A stretch of 45,156 nt of DNA, taken from positions 1 to 45,156 of IMG/VR virus record IMGVR_UViG_3300043313_000951. One strand, written 5' to 3'. Below the pieces are notes generated by a model. The model was given only the letters and a program-made list of their open reading frames with translations, was not told the DNA's origin and did no database searches. This stretch comes from a virus. Shown here piece by piece: positions 1-6,601 of this stretch (positions are counted from its first letter, which is position 1; each line of letters begins with the position of its first letter). Position numbers and translations under genes: made by a program.

Positions 1-69
1 ACGGTGACGAGCCGGGCTGGGGAAAAGCTGTTGACGAAGCGTTGCGTGTGAGCGGCTCGACCGTCCCGC
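1..69. repeat. Terminal direct repeat, copy 1 (contig closure overlap)
   Basis: Bases 1-69 are identical to the last 69 bases of the window (45088-45156). The reading frame entering the second copy at 45090 is the same as the frame leaving the first copy at 3, so joining the ends restores one uninterrupted gene. This is what a circular or circularly permuted genome gives after assembly. A true short terminal redundancy is possible but less likely, because it would lie inside a gene. The real genome length would then be 45087 bp. Confidence 0.9.
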
Positions 70-278
70 CTGCCGCGTACCTCGCCGGCGCCGATCTCCC
101 AGTGTACAGACCCGTTGACACTATCACCCCCGAGCTCGCGACCGCCGTCGCCATCTACGCATGGGAGACGTGCACCGTAGAGGACCAGCTTCGCTACGAG
201 GAAAAGGCTGCAAAGCTCGCTGGCGCCGGGCAGCTTCCGCGAGCTCGCTCGGTCACCCGCCCGTCCGCAAAGCGTTAG
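1..278 (+). CDS. Probable phage repressor, C-terminal part (continues from 44763)
   Basis: This is the second half of a 200-residue gene that starts at 44763 and crosses the contig junction; counted on the circle it is 603 bases including the stop. The part here gives about 92 residues: a Pro/Ala-rich stretch, then a region of alternating acidic and hydrophobic residues, ending in a basic tail (TRPSAKR). A TTG at 42 could open a 78-residue frame, but that start is an artefact of the cut. I recognise no catalytic motif, and no S24-type Ser/Lys pair is evident. The helix-turn-helix lies in the upstream half. Confidence 0.75.
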   Translation, partial: GDEPGWGKAVDEALRVSGSTVPPAAYLAGADLPVYRPVDTITPELATAVAIYAWETCTVEDQLRYEEKAAKLAGAGQLPRARSVTRPSAKR

Positions 279-417
279 CCACGGTTGACAGTTAATAAGA
301 CAAGACGCGTGTGGGATATCGGTCACCAATTGCCGACAACATAGGTCACACGAAACGTCAATGCGGTGACGATTAGGGCTTTCGCGCGCTAGCGACTTGC
401 ACAATGGTGAGCGCGTG
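279..417 (+). promoter_or_regulatory. Intergenic region with TTGACA-like element and three GTGAC/GTCAC motifs
   Basis: No gene is seen in these 139 bases. TTGACA lies at 285-290 in the string TTGACAGTTA, which recurs at 10081-10090 before another rightward gene. No good -10 box follows at 16-18 bp, so promoter function is unproven. GTCAC occurs at 322-326 and 345-349 and GTGAC at 366-370, the same five-base word that clusters in the candidate origin at 42616-42731. The region separates the repressor gene from the ImmA-like gene. Confidence 0.3.
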
Positions 418-909
418 ATGGTCACGATTCGCTCAGAGTCGGGGGAGATCGGCGCAGCGTTGATCAGGGCGTCGGTTGCGGGCACTCGAAGGCTGCAAGA
501 GATTGCAGTGGAGACGCTACACATTGCCGGCGTCGCACCCGGGGGCGATCCGCGGCCGCTCGGGCTCGGGCTCCGCTACCGAATGCGCCCGGTGATCGTG
601 CGCCCGGTTCGAGCGACGGCCCCCCGCGTGCGGGTCGAGGGAAACCGCATCGCTTACCGGTATGATGACGAGTGGGCGCTTAACGCGCTCATCGGGATCG
701 CCGACGTGCGGATCGCCGAGCTCGGGATCGTCGCCGGCCGAGCCGATCGCTTCCGCCTCGCCGGTCACCTCGCGATGCCCGACCCGAGCAGCGAGCTCGA
801 GCACGACCTTGCGACCGTGTGCCTACCAGCTTGGTTCGTCCGCGCTCAACACGAGGCGCGCGCCAGCATCGCGGCCGCGAGCACGCTGAGGCTCGTCGTC
901 GCCCGCTAA
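418..909 (+). CDS. ImmA/IrrE-like protein lacking the metal-binding HExxH (tentative)
   Basis: The product has 163 residues. I chose ATG 418, with GGTGAG just upstream; TTG 397 is an in-frame alternative. The layout resembles ImmA/IrrE anti-repressor peptidases: an N-terminal segment with LGLGLRYRMRP (about 48-58), then RFRLAGHLAMP at 111-121 where the family has its RFTLAHELGH zinc motif, then ELEHDLATVCLPAWFVR (126-142) matching the usual EANxFAxxLLMP helix. The catalytic Glu and one zinc His are absent, so proteolysis is unlikely. It sits directly after the repressor gene, as immA follows immR in ICEBs1-type elements. This is inference from pattern similarity; it could instead be an unrelated early protein. 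Confidence 0.45.
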   Translation: MVTIRSESGEIGAALIRASVAGTRRLQEIAVETLHIAGVAPGGDPRPLGLGLRYRMRPVIVRPVRATAPRVRVEGNRIAYRYDDEWALNALIGIADVRIAELGIVAGRADRFRLAGHLAMPDPSSELEHDLATVCLPAWFVRAQHEARASIAAASTLRLVVAR

Positions 910-914
910 ATTAA

Positions 915-951
915 AACTGGCAACGCTTTGCCAGTTGACTGCGCGTTGCCA
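915..951. promoter_or_regulatory. Operator: 9-bp inverted repeat plus extra half-site
   Basis: AACTGGCAA (915-923) and TTGCCAGTT (928-936) form a perfect 9-bp inverted repeat with a 4-base spacer CGCT. A further half-site, TTGCCA, lies at 946-951, exactly 18 bp from the TTGCCA at 928. The same geometry (inverted repeat plus a half-site 18 bp away) occurs at 44658-44691 in the genetic switch. TTGACT at 935-940 with a 17-base gap to a poor TAGTGG at 958-963 could be the promoter it covers. No T-run follows, so a terminator is unlikely. It precedes the early operon starting at 972. Confidence 0.65.
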
Positions 952-971
952 CTTCGGTAGTGGTGGCCCTC

Positions 972-1283
972 ATGACGATCGACGAGAAGGACGCCGGGCA
1001 GCGGCGTCCGGTCTACGAGATGCTCGACCGGCTCGCCGCCGAGATCGATAAGAAGCGCGCGGAGACTCGAGCCACGGCGGCGCCGCTCTTCGAGGAGCTC
1101 GAGGCGGCTCAGTCCGCCGGCGATCTCTCACTCGCGGGAAGGATCTTCAAGCGCATCGCGGCGCACTTCGAGGCGGCCGGATGCCACGGCGCCGCTCAAA
1201 CGTACCGCCTCGACGCGGCCGCGTGCACGGACGCGCTCCGTCGACGGACATGGATCGAGAACCGAAAGGCGAAACGACGATGA
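972..1283 (+). CDS. Unknown early protein, helical
   Basis: First gene of the rightward early operon, 103 residues from ATG 972. GTG 960 and GTG 963 are in-frame alternatives, but 972 fits the promoter spacing better. The product is highly charged and predicted helical by eye, with a repeated amphipathic pattern (DRLAAEIDKKRAETR, then LAGRIFKRIAAHFEAAG) that could form a small helical bundle or coiled coil; it ends in a very basic tail. I do not recognise a family. Its stop overlaps the next ATG (ATGA), so the two are translationally coupled. Confidence 0.65.
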   Translation: MTIDEKDAGQRRPVYEMLDRLAAEIDKKRAETRATAAPLFEELEAAQSAGDLSLAGRIFKRIAAHFEAAGCHGAAQTYRLDAAACTDALRRRTWIENRKAKRR

Positions 1284-1660
1284 AGACACACGCCGAGGTG
1301 CACGAAGCCGTAGAAGAGATCTGTCACGGGACGCGGCTCAACGAGTTCATGATCGAAACGAAGTCCTTTCGGCACGAGGACGGCTCGATCACCGTCGAGT
1401 GGGCGTGTTGCATCGGCTCGGGTCGGAAGTACCCCGAGTTCTTTTCTCGCTCGCGCGATCCAGAGATGCTCGTCGAAGCGGTGCGCAAGGGCGTCGAGCT
1501 CCGTCGCCCGATGTTTGCGATCGCGGATCGTTCGCTCGACACGCTGCGAGGTACGCCACCTAAAGATACGGCGCTGCCCGACCCGCCGCCGACGAAGCCG
1601 CTCGAGTGCCAGACGTTCACGACCGACCGCCGCCACTACGACCCGACGGGGGAGTTCTGA
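1280..1660 (+). CDS. Unknown early protein (126 aa)
   Basis: ATG 1280 overlaps the previous stop as ATGA. The product has a compact alpha/beta-looking N-terminal region with an ITVEWACCIGSGRKYPEFFSRS stretch around residues 35-56 and a Pro-rich tail with a TALPDPPPTKP-type linker. No catalytic or metal motif is clear; the adjacent cysteines (about 41-42) are the only notable residues. It lies directly before the RecE-like nuclease gene, with a one-base overlap (TGATG), which suggests a role in early DNA metabolism, but that rests only on position. Confidence 0.65.
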   Translation: MKTHAEVHEAVEEICHGTRLNEFMIETKSFRHEDGSITVEWACCIGSGRKYPEFFSRSRDPEMLVEAVRKGVELRRPMFAIADRSLDTLRGTPPKDTALPDPPPTKPLECQTFTTDRRHYDPTGEF

Positions 1661-2553
1661 TGGATCTCGGTCTCTACCCCGGGCTCTCGTTCGAGCGCTA
1701 TTCGAGCCTCGAGCGGATCAACATCTCGAACCTGAAAGAGATGGTGCGCTCGCCGTTGCACTACCGCTATCGGTGCGCTCACCAAAGGGAGTCGACCGCC
1801 CTATCCATGGGCCGCTCAGCGCACGCGGCCGTCCTCGAGCCCGAGCGGTTCGAGCGCGACTACGTGGTTTGGGACGAGGTGACCGACGCCGGCAAGATGA
1901 GCCCGCGGCGCGGCAAAAAGTTCGACGCGTTTTGCGAGTTCCACAAGGGCAAGATTGTCGTCGAACCGAAAGAGCACCGGTTCGCGTGCAACGTGCGTGA
2001 CGCCGTACGCGCGAAACCGGTCGCGCGGAAGTACCTCGACGGCGAAGGCACGCGCGAGCTCACGCTGCTTTGGGACGACGTCGAGACGAAGGCGCCGTGC
2101 AAGGGGCGGCTTGACCTCGTGACCCACGTCGAAGGCGTCGACGTCATCGTGGGGCTGAAGACCGACCGGGACCTCACGCCGCGCACGTTCTCGGCGAAGG
2201 CCGCGCGACTGCTCTATCACCTTCAATGGGGATTTTACTACGACGCCTTCTCGACGGTTACCGGGCGCGAGCCGCGGGTCGTCGAGATCTGCGTCGAGAC
2301 TGAGCCGCCTCACGACGTCACCGTCTACGTCATTCCGAGCGACGTGATCGAAGTTGGACGCGAACAGTACCGTGAGCTGCTCGCAAAGCACCGCGAGTGT
2401 GAGCGCTCGAAGCGGTGGCCGGGGCGCTCCGACAACGAGGTCGTCTTCGAGTTGCCGGCGTACCTACAGCGCGACGACGAGGACCTCACCGACCTCGACC
2501 TCGACGAGGGCTCACTTCGACGCGCGGCCGACGCGCTCAACGAGGACCTATGA
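1660..2553 (+). CDS. RecE/exonuclease VIII-like PD-(D/E)XK nuclease with altered active site
   Basis: A 297-residue protein of the phage RecE-type exonuclease family, expected to resect 5' ends for recombination. Family landmarks are in order: Ala-His in a GRSAHAAVLEP segment (H55), Glu in TRELTLLW (E133), KGRLDLV with Asp152, then the LKT of motif III with Lys167, and YHLQWGFYYDAF (186-197) as the closing helix. The expected acidic residue two before Lys167 is Gly165 (codon GGG at 2152), where relatives have Asp or Glu. That change should impair metal binding, so the protein may be inactive unless another acid substitutes. It overlaps the next gene by ATGA. Start is ATG 1660, coupled to the preceding stop. 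Confidence 0.8.
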   Translation: MDLGLYPGLSFERYSSLERINISNLKEMVRSPLHYRYRCAHQRESTALSMGRSAHAAVLEPERFERDYVVWDEVTDAGKMSPRRGKKFDAFCEFHKGKIVVEPKEHRFACNVRDAVRAKPVARKYLDGEGTRELTLLWDDVETKAPCKGRLDLVTHVEGVDVIVGLKTDRDLTPRTFSAKAARLLYHLQWGFYYDAFSTVTGREPRVVEICVETEPPHDVTVYVIPSDVIEVGREQYRELLAKHRECERSKRWPGRSDNEVVFELPAYLQRDDEDLTDLDLDEGSLRRAADALNEDL

Positions 2554-2726
2554 AAGCGCGAGGCGAGGTGATCAAGGTGGAGCTAAGCAGCTGGGGGACT
2601 TATGTCGTGGTGACGGTGCGGCCTTTGGTCGGTCGCATCAACGTCTCCTTCGACGTCCCGCTTCGACAGGCGCGGGCTTACTACATTGGTCGCGAGGTCG
2701 ACATGACCGCGGAGCTCAAACGATGA
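2550..2726 (+). CDS. Small unknown protein (58 aa), beta-rich
   Basis: ATG 2550 overlaps the previous stop and its own stop overlaps the next ATG. The 58 residues read as successive beta strands (VIKVELSSWGTYVVVTVRP, then INVSFDVP) ending in a short helix. It could be a small OB- or SH3-like fold. No family is recognised. It sits between the nuclease and the OB-fold-like gene, so a role in early recombination or replication is plausible but unproven. Confidence 0.6.
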   Translation: MKARGEVIKVELSSWGTYVVVTVRPLVGRINVSFDVPLRQARAYYIGREVDMTAELKR

Positions 2727-3265
2727 GCGCCGACGACGAGCTCAAGCCTATCGGCAAGCCGACCGACACCGACGAGGTGATGCCTAGTCCGTTCATCAAA
2801 GCCGGGGAGCTCAAGGGCAAACAGGTGACGGTGACGATCGCGAGCGTCGACTTCTACATGCTCGAAGGCAAGAAGGGGAAAGAGCGACGAGTCGTCCTCG
2901 AGTTCGAACCGAGCTCGAAGCAACGCGAGAACGGCGAGCGCGGAAAACTTTTCACGTTGAACAAGATCAACACGCTCTGCCTCAAGGCGATGTTCGGGCG
3001 CGAAACCCAAAAGTGGGTTGGCAAGCGAGTGACGATCTTTCCCGATACCGTGCGAGAAGCTGGAATGATGAAAGGCGATCCGTGCATTCGCATGTGGGGA
3101 TCGCCGCACCTCACGTCCGATCTCGACGTCCAGATCGCGCTGCGAAAGCGCTCGCCATACACGCTCACCATGCACAAGGTCGGCGCACCGGCGAAGGGAG
3201 CCGCGCCGCCGCCCGCGCAAAACCAAGCGCCCGCGTCGCGCGAGCCGGGAGACGACACGCCATGA
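2723..3265 (+). CDS. OB-fold-like protein, possible single-strand DNA-binding protein
   Basis: A 180-residue protein from ATG 2723 (ATGA overlap). The central part (about 25-130) has the strand pattern of phage OB-fold proteins: GKQVTVTIASVDFYMLEG, RRVVLEFEP, then KWVGKRVTIFPDTV and a final beta segment near CIRMWGSP. The last 25 residues are a disordered Ala/Pro-rich tail ending PGDDTP, and acidic tails are typical of SSB-like proteins. Position directly after a RecE-like gene supports a recombination or replication role. There is no RecT/Bet-like annealase gene beside it, so this protein may fill that slot. The assignment is by pattern, not by sequence search. Confidence 0.6.
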   Translation: MSADDELKPIGKPTDTDEVMPSPFIKAGELKGKQVTVTIASVDFYMLEGKKGKERRVVLEFEPSSKQRENGERGKLFTLNKINTLCLKAMFGRETQKWVGKRVTIFPDTVREAGMMKGDPCIRMWGSPHLTSDLDVQIALRKRSPYTLTMHKVGAPAKGAAPPPAQNQAPASREPGDDTP

Positions 3266-3795
3266 GCTACGCCGACGGCACCTCAGTCTCAGTCGAGAAG
3301 TCGAAGCTCGAGCTCGAAAAGCTGCTCGTCAAGCACGGCGCGAAGCAGTACGGGACGGCGCACGACGATCAGAACGGGCGCGCGATCGTCCACTTCAAGA
3401 TGAGCGAACGGCTGATCCGATTGCAGATACCGGTACCGCCGTTGTCCGACTACCCGAACCCGAAGAACGCCTATCCGCCGAAGAGCAAGATCCCCCTTCC
3501 GCGGGGCTGGCATTGGTGGACCGACGCGCGCCGCGAAACGTGGGTGCGCGAACAGTGGGAGCAAGCCAGCCGCACGCGTTGGCGGTGCATGCTGCTCATC
3601 GTCAAGGCCAAGCTCGAGCACATTGCCCTCGGGCTGTCCGACGTCGAGCACGAGTTCCTTGCTGACATCGCGATGCCGAACGGGCGCTCGATCGCCGAGC
3701 TGCTCAAGCCAGCGATCGCGCAAGCGTACCTCGACGGAAGGATGCCGCCGCTACTCGGTCCCGCCGGCGTCGTCGATGGGGAGCTCGAGCCGTGA
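3262..3795 (+). CDS. Unknown phage protein (177 aa), SVEKSKxELEKLLVKHGA family
   Basis: ATG 3262 overlaps the previous stop. The N-terminus SVEKSKLELEKLLVKHGA followed by a QYGTAHDD segment, and a later basic, tryptophan-rich stretch with RREQW-like helices, match a type of conserved phage protein I have seen in early regions, with no assigned function. The middle contains a Pro-rich loop (about 53-75) followed by GWHWWTDARRETWVREQWEQ-like helices, and the C-terminus is hydrophobic and Pro-rich. It may be a DNA-associated early protein. Confidence 0.65.
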   Translation: MSYADGTSVSVEKSKLELEKLLVKHGAKQYGTAHDDQNGRAIVHFKMSERLIRLQIPVPPLSDYPNPKNAYPPKSKIPLPRGWHWWTDARRETWVREQWEQASRTRWRCMLLIVKAKLEHIALGLSDVEHEFLADIAMPNGRSIAELLKPAIAQAYLDGRMPPLLGPAGVVDGELEP

Positions 3796-3998
3796 AACTC
3801 AGCCCGAATGCAGAGAAGGCGTTGCTCCTCCTATTCATCGGAAGCGTTGGCTGGGACGACGAGCGCAGCCCCGAGGCCGAAGGCGCGCTCGTCACGCTAG
3901 CTGGCATCAGCGAGGATGAGGCGCGCGCTGCGTTCGCGGAGTGCGAGCAATTCGGGTTCGTGCAAAAGCCCGACTCGCCGCGACGGGGGCAGGGATGA
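3792..3998 (+). CDS. Small unknown protein (68 aa)
   Basis: ATG 3792 overlaps the preceding stop (ATGA). The sequence has two helices (SPNAEKALLLLFIGSVGW and SEDEARAAFAECEQFGFV) separated by an acidic loop and a valine-rich turn. This is the shape of a partial winged-helix domain, where the second helix and FGFV would be the recognition part. It is short for a complete regulator. The tail is basic. Function unknown. Confidence 0.55.
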   Translation: MKLSPNAEKALLLLFIGSVGWDDERSPEAEGALVTLAGISEDEARAAFAECEQFGFVQKPDSPRRGQG

Positions 3999-4300
3999 AA
4001 GCCATGACCGCGCAGCTCCCGTGTGCCGGCCACTCGCCGAGCGTCGTGTGCTGGCTCTGTATGCCGCCCGACTCCGCCTCGCTCGCTGAGCTCAAGCGCC
4101 TTCGCGAGTTGTCGCAGCGCGGGCTCCTCAGCATGGCGCAAGTCGAGTGGCTGTTCGCGGTGTTCGACGAGTATCGGCGCGACGCTGAGCGCGTGCGCGA
4201 TAACTCGGCGGCCGCGGGCTTGGTGGCGTGCAAGGCGATGCTCGAGGTCGCGCGCGAGCTCGAGTCATGGGTCGCGGCCAGCAAGCGGGGCGAACTTTGA
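3995..4300 (+). CDS. Small unknown protein (101 aa) with Cys/His cluster
   Basis: ATG 3995 overlaps the previous stop, with AGGG directly upstream. The N-terminus contains Cys10, His13, Cys19 and Cys22 in a C-x2-H-x5-C-x2-C arrangement that could bind one zinc ion. The rest is two long helices (LAELKRLRELSQRGLLSMAQ; VEWLFAVFDEYRRDAERV). The pattern suggests a small DNA- or protein-binding adaptor. No family recognised. Confidence 0.6.
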   Translation: MKAMTAQLPCAGHSPSVVCWLCMPPDSASLAELKRLRELSQRGLLSMAQVEWLFAVFDEYRRDAERVRDNSAAAGLVACKAMLEVARELESWVAASKRGEL

Positions 4301-4506
4301 ACCCCGCCGCCGAGCGAGCCATGCGCCGCGTGCGGCACGACCACCGCGTGAGCGATCTCGCATTCGTAAACCTCCTCCGCGCCGTGCTCAGGCTTGAGCC
4401 GATCAACGGCTACGAGGTCGACGAGGTCAGCTATCACGCGGGCTGGCCGGCGCCGGCGGACGGGTGTCGAAGAAGAGTTGCAAAAGCCTCGGAGGGCGGA
4501 CGATGA
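4297..4506 (+). CDS. Small unknown protein (69 aa), TTG start
   Basis: The frame opens with TTG 4297 overlapping the previous stop (TTGA), matching the overlap style of this operon; ATG 4321 is an in-frame alternative giving 61 residues. The product is basic at the start, then a VSDLAFVNLLRAVLRL helix and a short acidic segment. No motif is recognised. It couples directly to the excisionase gene by ATGA. Confidence 0.5.
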   Translation: MNPAAERAMRRVRHDHRVSDLAFVNLLRAVLRLEPINGYEVDEVSYHAGWPAPADGCRRRVAKASEGGR

Positions 4507-4784
4507 AAGATGCGATCGTGGTCATGACTGGCGAGCAACTCCGAGACCTCATCTCAGCGGCCGTCGAAGAGGGCATCCAGAAAGCTGGATCTACGGGGGA
4601 AGCGACGCCCGATATTCTTAATTGCGTGCAGGTGGCCGCGCTGATCGGCGTGCATCCGGACACCGTGCCTCGCCTCACGCGAAAGAAGAACGGGCTACCG
4701 GTGTTTGGGCGCGCTGGTTCCCACTTGCGCTTTCGCCGGGCGGACGTCCTGAACTGGCTGGCCAGCCGACGCGACCACGCGTAA
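4503..4784 (+). CDS. xis: Excisionase-like MerR-type helix-turn-helix protein
   Basis: A 93-residue protein from ATG 4503. Residues about 35-90 form a helix-turn-helix 17 / MerR-like domain: ILNCVQVAALIGVHPDTVPR, LPVFGRAGSHLRFRRADVLNWLAS. The phrase LRFRRADVLNWL is the classic recognition part of phage excisionases and DNA-binding adaptors. The first 30 residues contain a helix (GEQLRDLISAAVEEGIQKA) that may dimerise. It is the last gene of the rightward operon and overlaps the end of the integrase gene by 90 bp in opposite orientation, so transcription of the two is mutually antagonistic at the 3' ends. Expected role: directing the integrase toward excision. Confidence 0.75.
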   Translation: MKDAIVVMTGEQLRDLISAAVEEGIQKAGSTGEATPDILNCVQVAALIGVHPDTVPRLTRKKNGLPVFGRAGSHLRFRRADVLNWLASRRDHA

Positions 4785-5969
4785 CGGGGGGCGCACCTTC
4801 GGGCGTGTCGGTGGGGTAGTCATGAACGTTTCGACCGCGTCGCAAAGCGGCTCCCAATCATAGTCGGTGTAGACGTCGATCACGTCGCCCGATGCGTTGT
4901 GTGTCACGCGCTCAAGCGCCGCGACGTCGCACCGAGCTCGCCGACATAGCGAGATGAAGGTATTGCGAGTAGCGTGCAGCGTGTGCGGTTCGATGCCGAC
5001 GAGCTTGCACGCGGTGATGAACATCTTGTAGGCCGATGAACGGGTGTGGTTACGAAGCTTGCGCGCGCGGCACGGTACGATGAAGTCGTCCGGCGTCGGC
5101 TTCCGGCAGAACACGAACTCGAAGCCTTCCGACCACCATGCGTCGAGTGCGGCTGCGAGCGCGGGATGCACGGGAATCACGCGCGGTTTCTCCCCGCGAA
5201 CGACCGTCGACGTCTTTAGGAATTCCCCGTCGTACTGAGTCTCGACGGTCATTGCGCCGAGCGGCTCAGGGTCGCGGTCGTAGTCCTTGAAGCGCCGGCC
5301 GCAAACTTCCCCCTCGCGCATTCCGGTGTAGAACGCGAGCGCGATCCACATGCGGGCGTCGGGTCGAATTCTCTGGTCCGTCGTGAGCAGCTCGACGTCG
5401 CCGGCGCTGTACGGCTTGCGACGCGATCGGGCTTTGTTCGTTGGCTTGTGCGTCCGCTCGAGCTCGCACGGGTTGCCGCGCATGATGCCGGCGATACGAG
5501 CGCTTTTGAAAAACCGTGCGAGCACCGCGAAGATGTTGAAGATCGACTTCTCGCCGAGCTTCACAGTCTCCCCGCTCCGACCGTTTTGAGTCGACACGTA
5601 GGGCTCGCGCAGCTCGTCGAGCAACCGCATCACGTGGGGAGCGCCACCGATATCAAGGTCGTCGAGTCGCAGCGCGACGAACCAAGGGCAACGTGCCGCG
5701 ATGTGATTGTCCCACCACGCGCGGTCGTCCTTCGCCGTTCGGTTCTTGAGAGAGGGGAGCCACAACGCTGCGTAGCTTCCCACCGTCGAGGCGCTCGTCG
5801 GCTTGCCGCGGTACGTGCCGGCTTTGATCTCGCGCCTCATTCGCGCGTCGGCTCGCTCGGCTTCGCGCTTGTCGGTGTAGTGCTCGTATCGCTGGACCCC
5901 TTCGAGGTCTCGATTGACGACCCAGTAAGAGAGGCCTGTTTTCAGCTTTCGCGGGCGTTTTACCGACAT
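4695..5969 (-). CDS. int: Tyrosine recombinase integrase
   Basis: A 424-residue phage integrase. The core-binding SAM-like domain covers about 60-170. The catalytic domain shows Arg218 in TGMREGE, a Lys in GEKPRVIPVHP (261), His332-x-x-Arg335 in HATRNTF, His357 and the likely nucleophile Tyr367 in DVYTDY, so all active-site residues are present. The N-terminus is an arm-binding-type domain (YWVVNRDLEGVQRYEHY). It also has a roughly 40-residue Pro/Lys-rich tail that overlaps the excisionase gene on the other strand. The att core lies 65 bp upstream of its start. It should integrate and, with the excisionase, excise the prophage. Confidence 0.93.
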   Translation of the reverse strand: MSVKRPRKLKTGLSYWVVNRDLEGVQRYEHYTDKREAERADARMRREIKAGTYRGKPTSASTVGSYAALWLPSLKNRTAKDDRAWWDNHIAARCPWFVALRLDDLDIGGAPHVMRLLDELREPYVSTQNGRSGETVKLGEKSIFNIFAVLARFFKSARIAGIMRGNPCELERTHKPTNKARSRRKPYSAGDVELLTTDQRIRPDARMWIALAFYTGMREGEVCGRRFKDYDRDPEPLGAMTVETQYDGEFLKTSTVVRGEKPRVIPVHPALAAALDAWWSEGFEFVFCRKPTPDDFIVPCRARKLRNHTRSSAYKMFITACKLVGIEPHTLHATRNTFISLCRRARCDVAALERVTHNASGDVIDVYTDYDWEPLCDAVETFMTTPPTRPKVRPPLRVVASAGQPVQDVRPAKAQVGTSAPKHR

Positions 5970-5987
5970 GCCCGAAGCCTAGCGCAT

Positions 5988-6176
5988 GTGTACCATCCTG
6001 TGTACTGTCGTCGAAAAACCTAATGATATCGGGTGGAGGCGCCGGGAATCGAACCCGCGCCGCGCGCGCCGCTAGCGAATGGTCTCGGGCGCTTACGCCG
6101 ATCTGACCCGAACGGAGGAGCGCCCTAAATCGCCGACGATCCAAGCGAGCCGACGGCAGAGTGTGCGCGGGTACAC
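5988..6176. promoter_or_regulatory. Possible integrase arm-type sites around the att core
   Basis: GTGTAC occurs at 5988-5993 and 6000-6005 on the plus strand (12 bp apart, both followed by a C within four bases) and inverted as GTACAC at 6171-6176, on the other side of the att core at 6034-6058. Paired short repeats flanking a core on both sides are the expected shape of arm sites. Only three six-base matches are seen, so this is weak. Confidence 0.3.
6034..6058 (-). other. attP: attP core: 3' end of an ssrA (tmRNA) or tRNA-Ala gene
   Basis: On the minus strand this reads as a T-arm and acceptor end: GGGTTCGATTCCCGG followed by CGCCTCC, then A, then CC. The T-loop TTCGATT, the acceptor strand and discriminator A73 are intact. 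U at position 70 would face a G3 in the G3-U70 pair that marks tmRNA and tRNA-Ala. No matching 5' half is found nearby, and the outermost T-stem pair is broken, so it is a fragment, not a working RNA gene. Such fragments beside an integrase are the crossover core: after integration the host gene end is rebuilt. Which of the two RNA genes is the target cannot be settled here. Confidence 0.75.
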
Positions 6177-6177
6177 G

Positions 6178-6330
6178 CTACGCCAGCCCCCACCGCGCGA
6201 ACCCGAGCGGCGCGCCGTACCGGCTGAACCAACGCGCGACGGGGCGCGGTCCGTCGACGAGCAGCTCGAGCTCGAGTCCGCCCTTGAATATGGCGATCCA
6301 ACCGGTCGGCACGTCGCGCGCGTAAAGCAT
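6178..6330 (-). CDS. Small unknown protein (50 aa)
   Basis: ATG 6330 to TAG 6178; GTG 6339 is an alternative start. The product has a balanced composition with strand-like segments (WIAIFKGGLELELLVDG) and an aromatic, basic end (ARWFSRYGAPLGFARWG), and the third codon positions are G/C-rich as in neighbouring genes. These features favour a real small gene. No family recognised. It lies between the att core and the gene at 6365. Confidence 0.4.
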   Translation of the reverse strand: MLYARDVPTGWIAIFKGGLELELLVDGPRPVARWFSRYGAPLGFARWGLA

Positions 6331-6364
6331 GCCCGCCACGTCGGGCCGCGGGCGCGCGCGGTTG

Positions 6365-6601
6365 CTAGTCGTCGACGCTCGCGATCCGCTCGTCGAACAC
6401 TGGCCGCAGAACCATCGCGGTGAGCGCCTGATCGATCGTCATGCCCAGCGTGCCCGGGGGACCGAGGATCATCCGCACGCCGGTGAAGCCTTCGCCCACG
6501 CGATAGCCGTCGGCGAGTTCGAACTCAACCGCGGTCGCTCCCTCGCTCGGGTAGAACGACAGTGCCCCGTCGGAGTCGCTGTAGAGGGTGATGGGAAACA
6601 T
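6365..6601 (-). CDS. Unknown protein (78 aa) coupled to hicA
   Basis: ATG 6601 overlaps the hicA stop as TGATG (GTG 6604 is also possible), so it belongs to the same operon. The sequence is beta-rich and acidic (SDGALSFYPSEGATAVEFELADGYRVG) with a helix near the end (TIDQALTAMVLRPV). It could be a third component of the toxin-antitoxin module or an independent accessory gene. No family recognised. Confidence 0.55.
   Translation of the reverse strand: MFPITLYSDSDGALSFYPSEGATAVEFELADGYRVGEGFTGVRMILGPPGTLGMTIDQALTAMVLRPVFDERIASVDD

Noticed and set aside
915-936. Intrinsic terminator at the 9-bp inverted repeat
   Set aside because: No T-run follows, the loop is only four bases, and the same motif with the same spacing occurs at other promoters, so it fits an operator better.
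6034-6100. A complete tRNA or tmRNA gene at the att site
   Set aside because: Only the 3' end is present. No anticodon arm or 5' acceptor strand matching CGCCTCC is found upstream, and the outer T-stem pair fails.
6079-6423. A 114-residue plus-strand open frame near the att site
   Set aside because: Arg/Pro/Glu-rich without structure; it runs through the small leftward gene at 6178-6330 and the end of 6365-6601.
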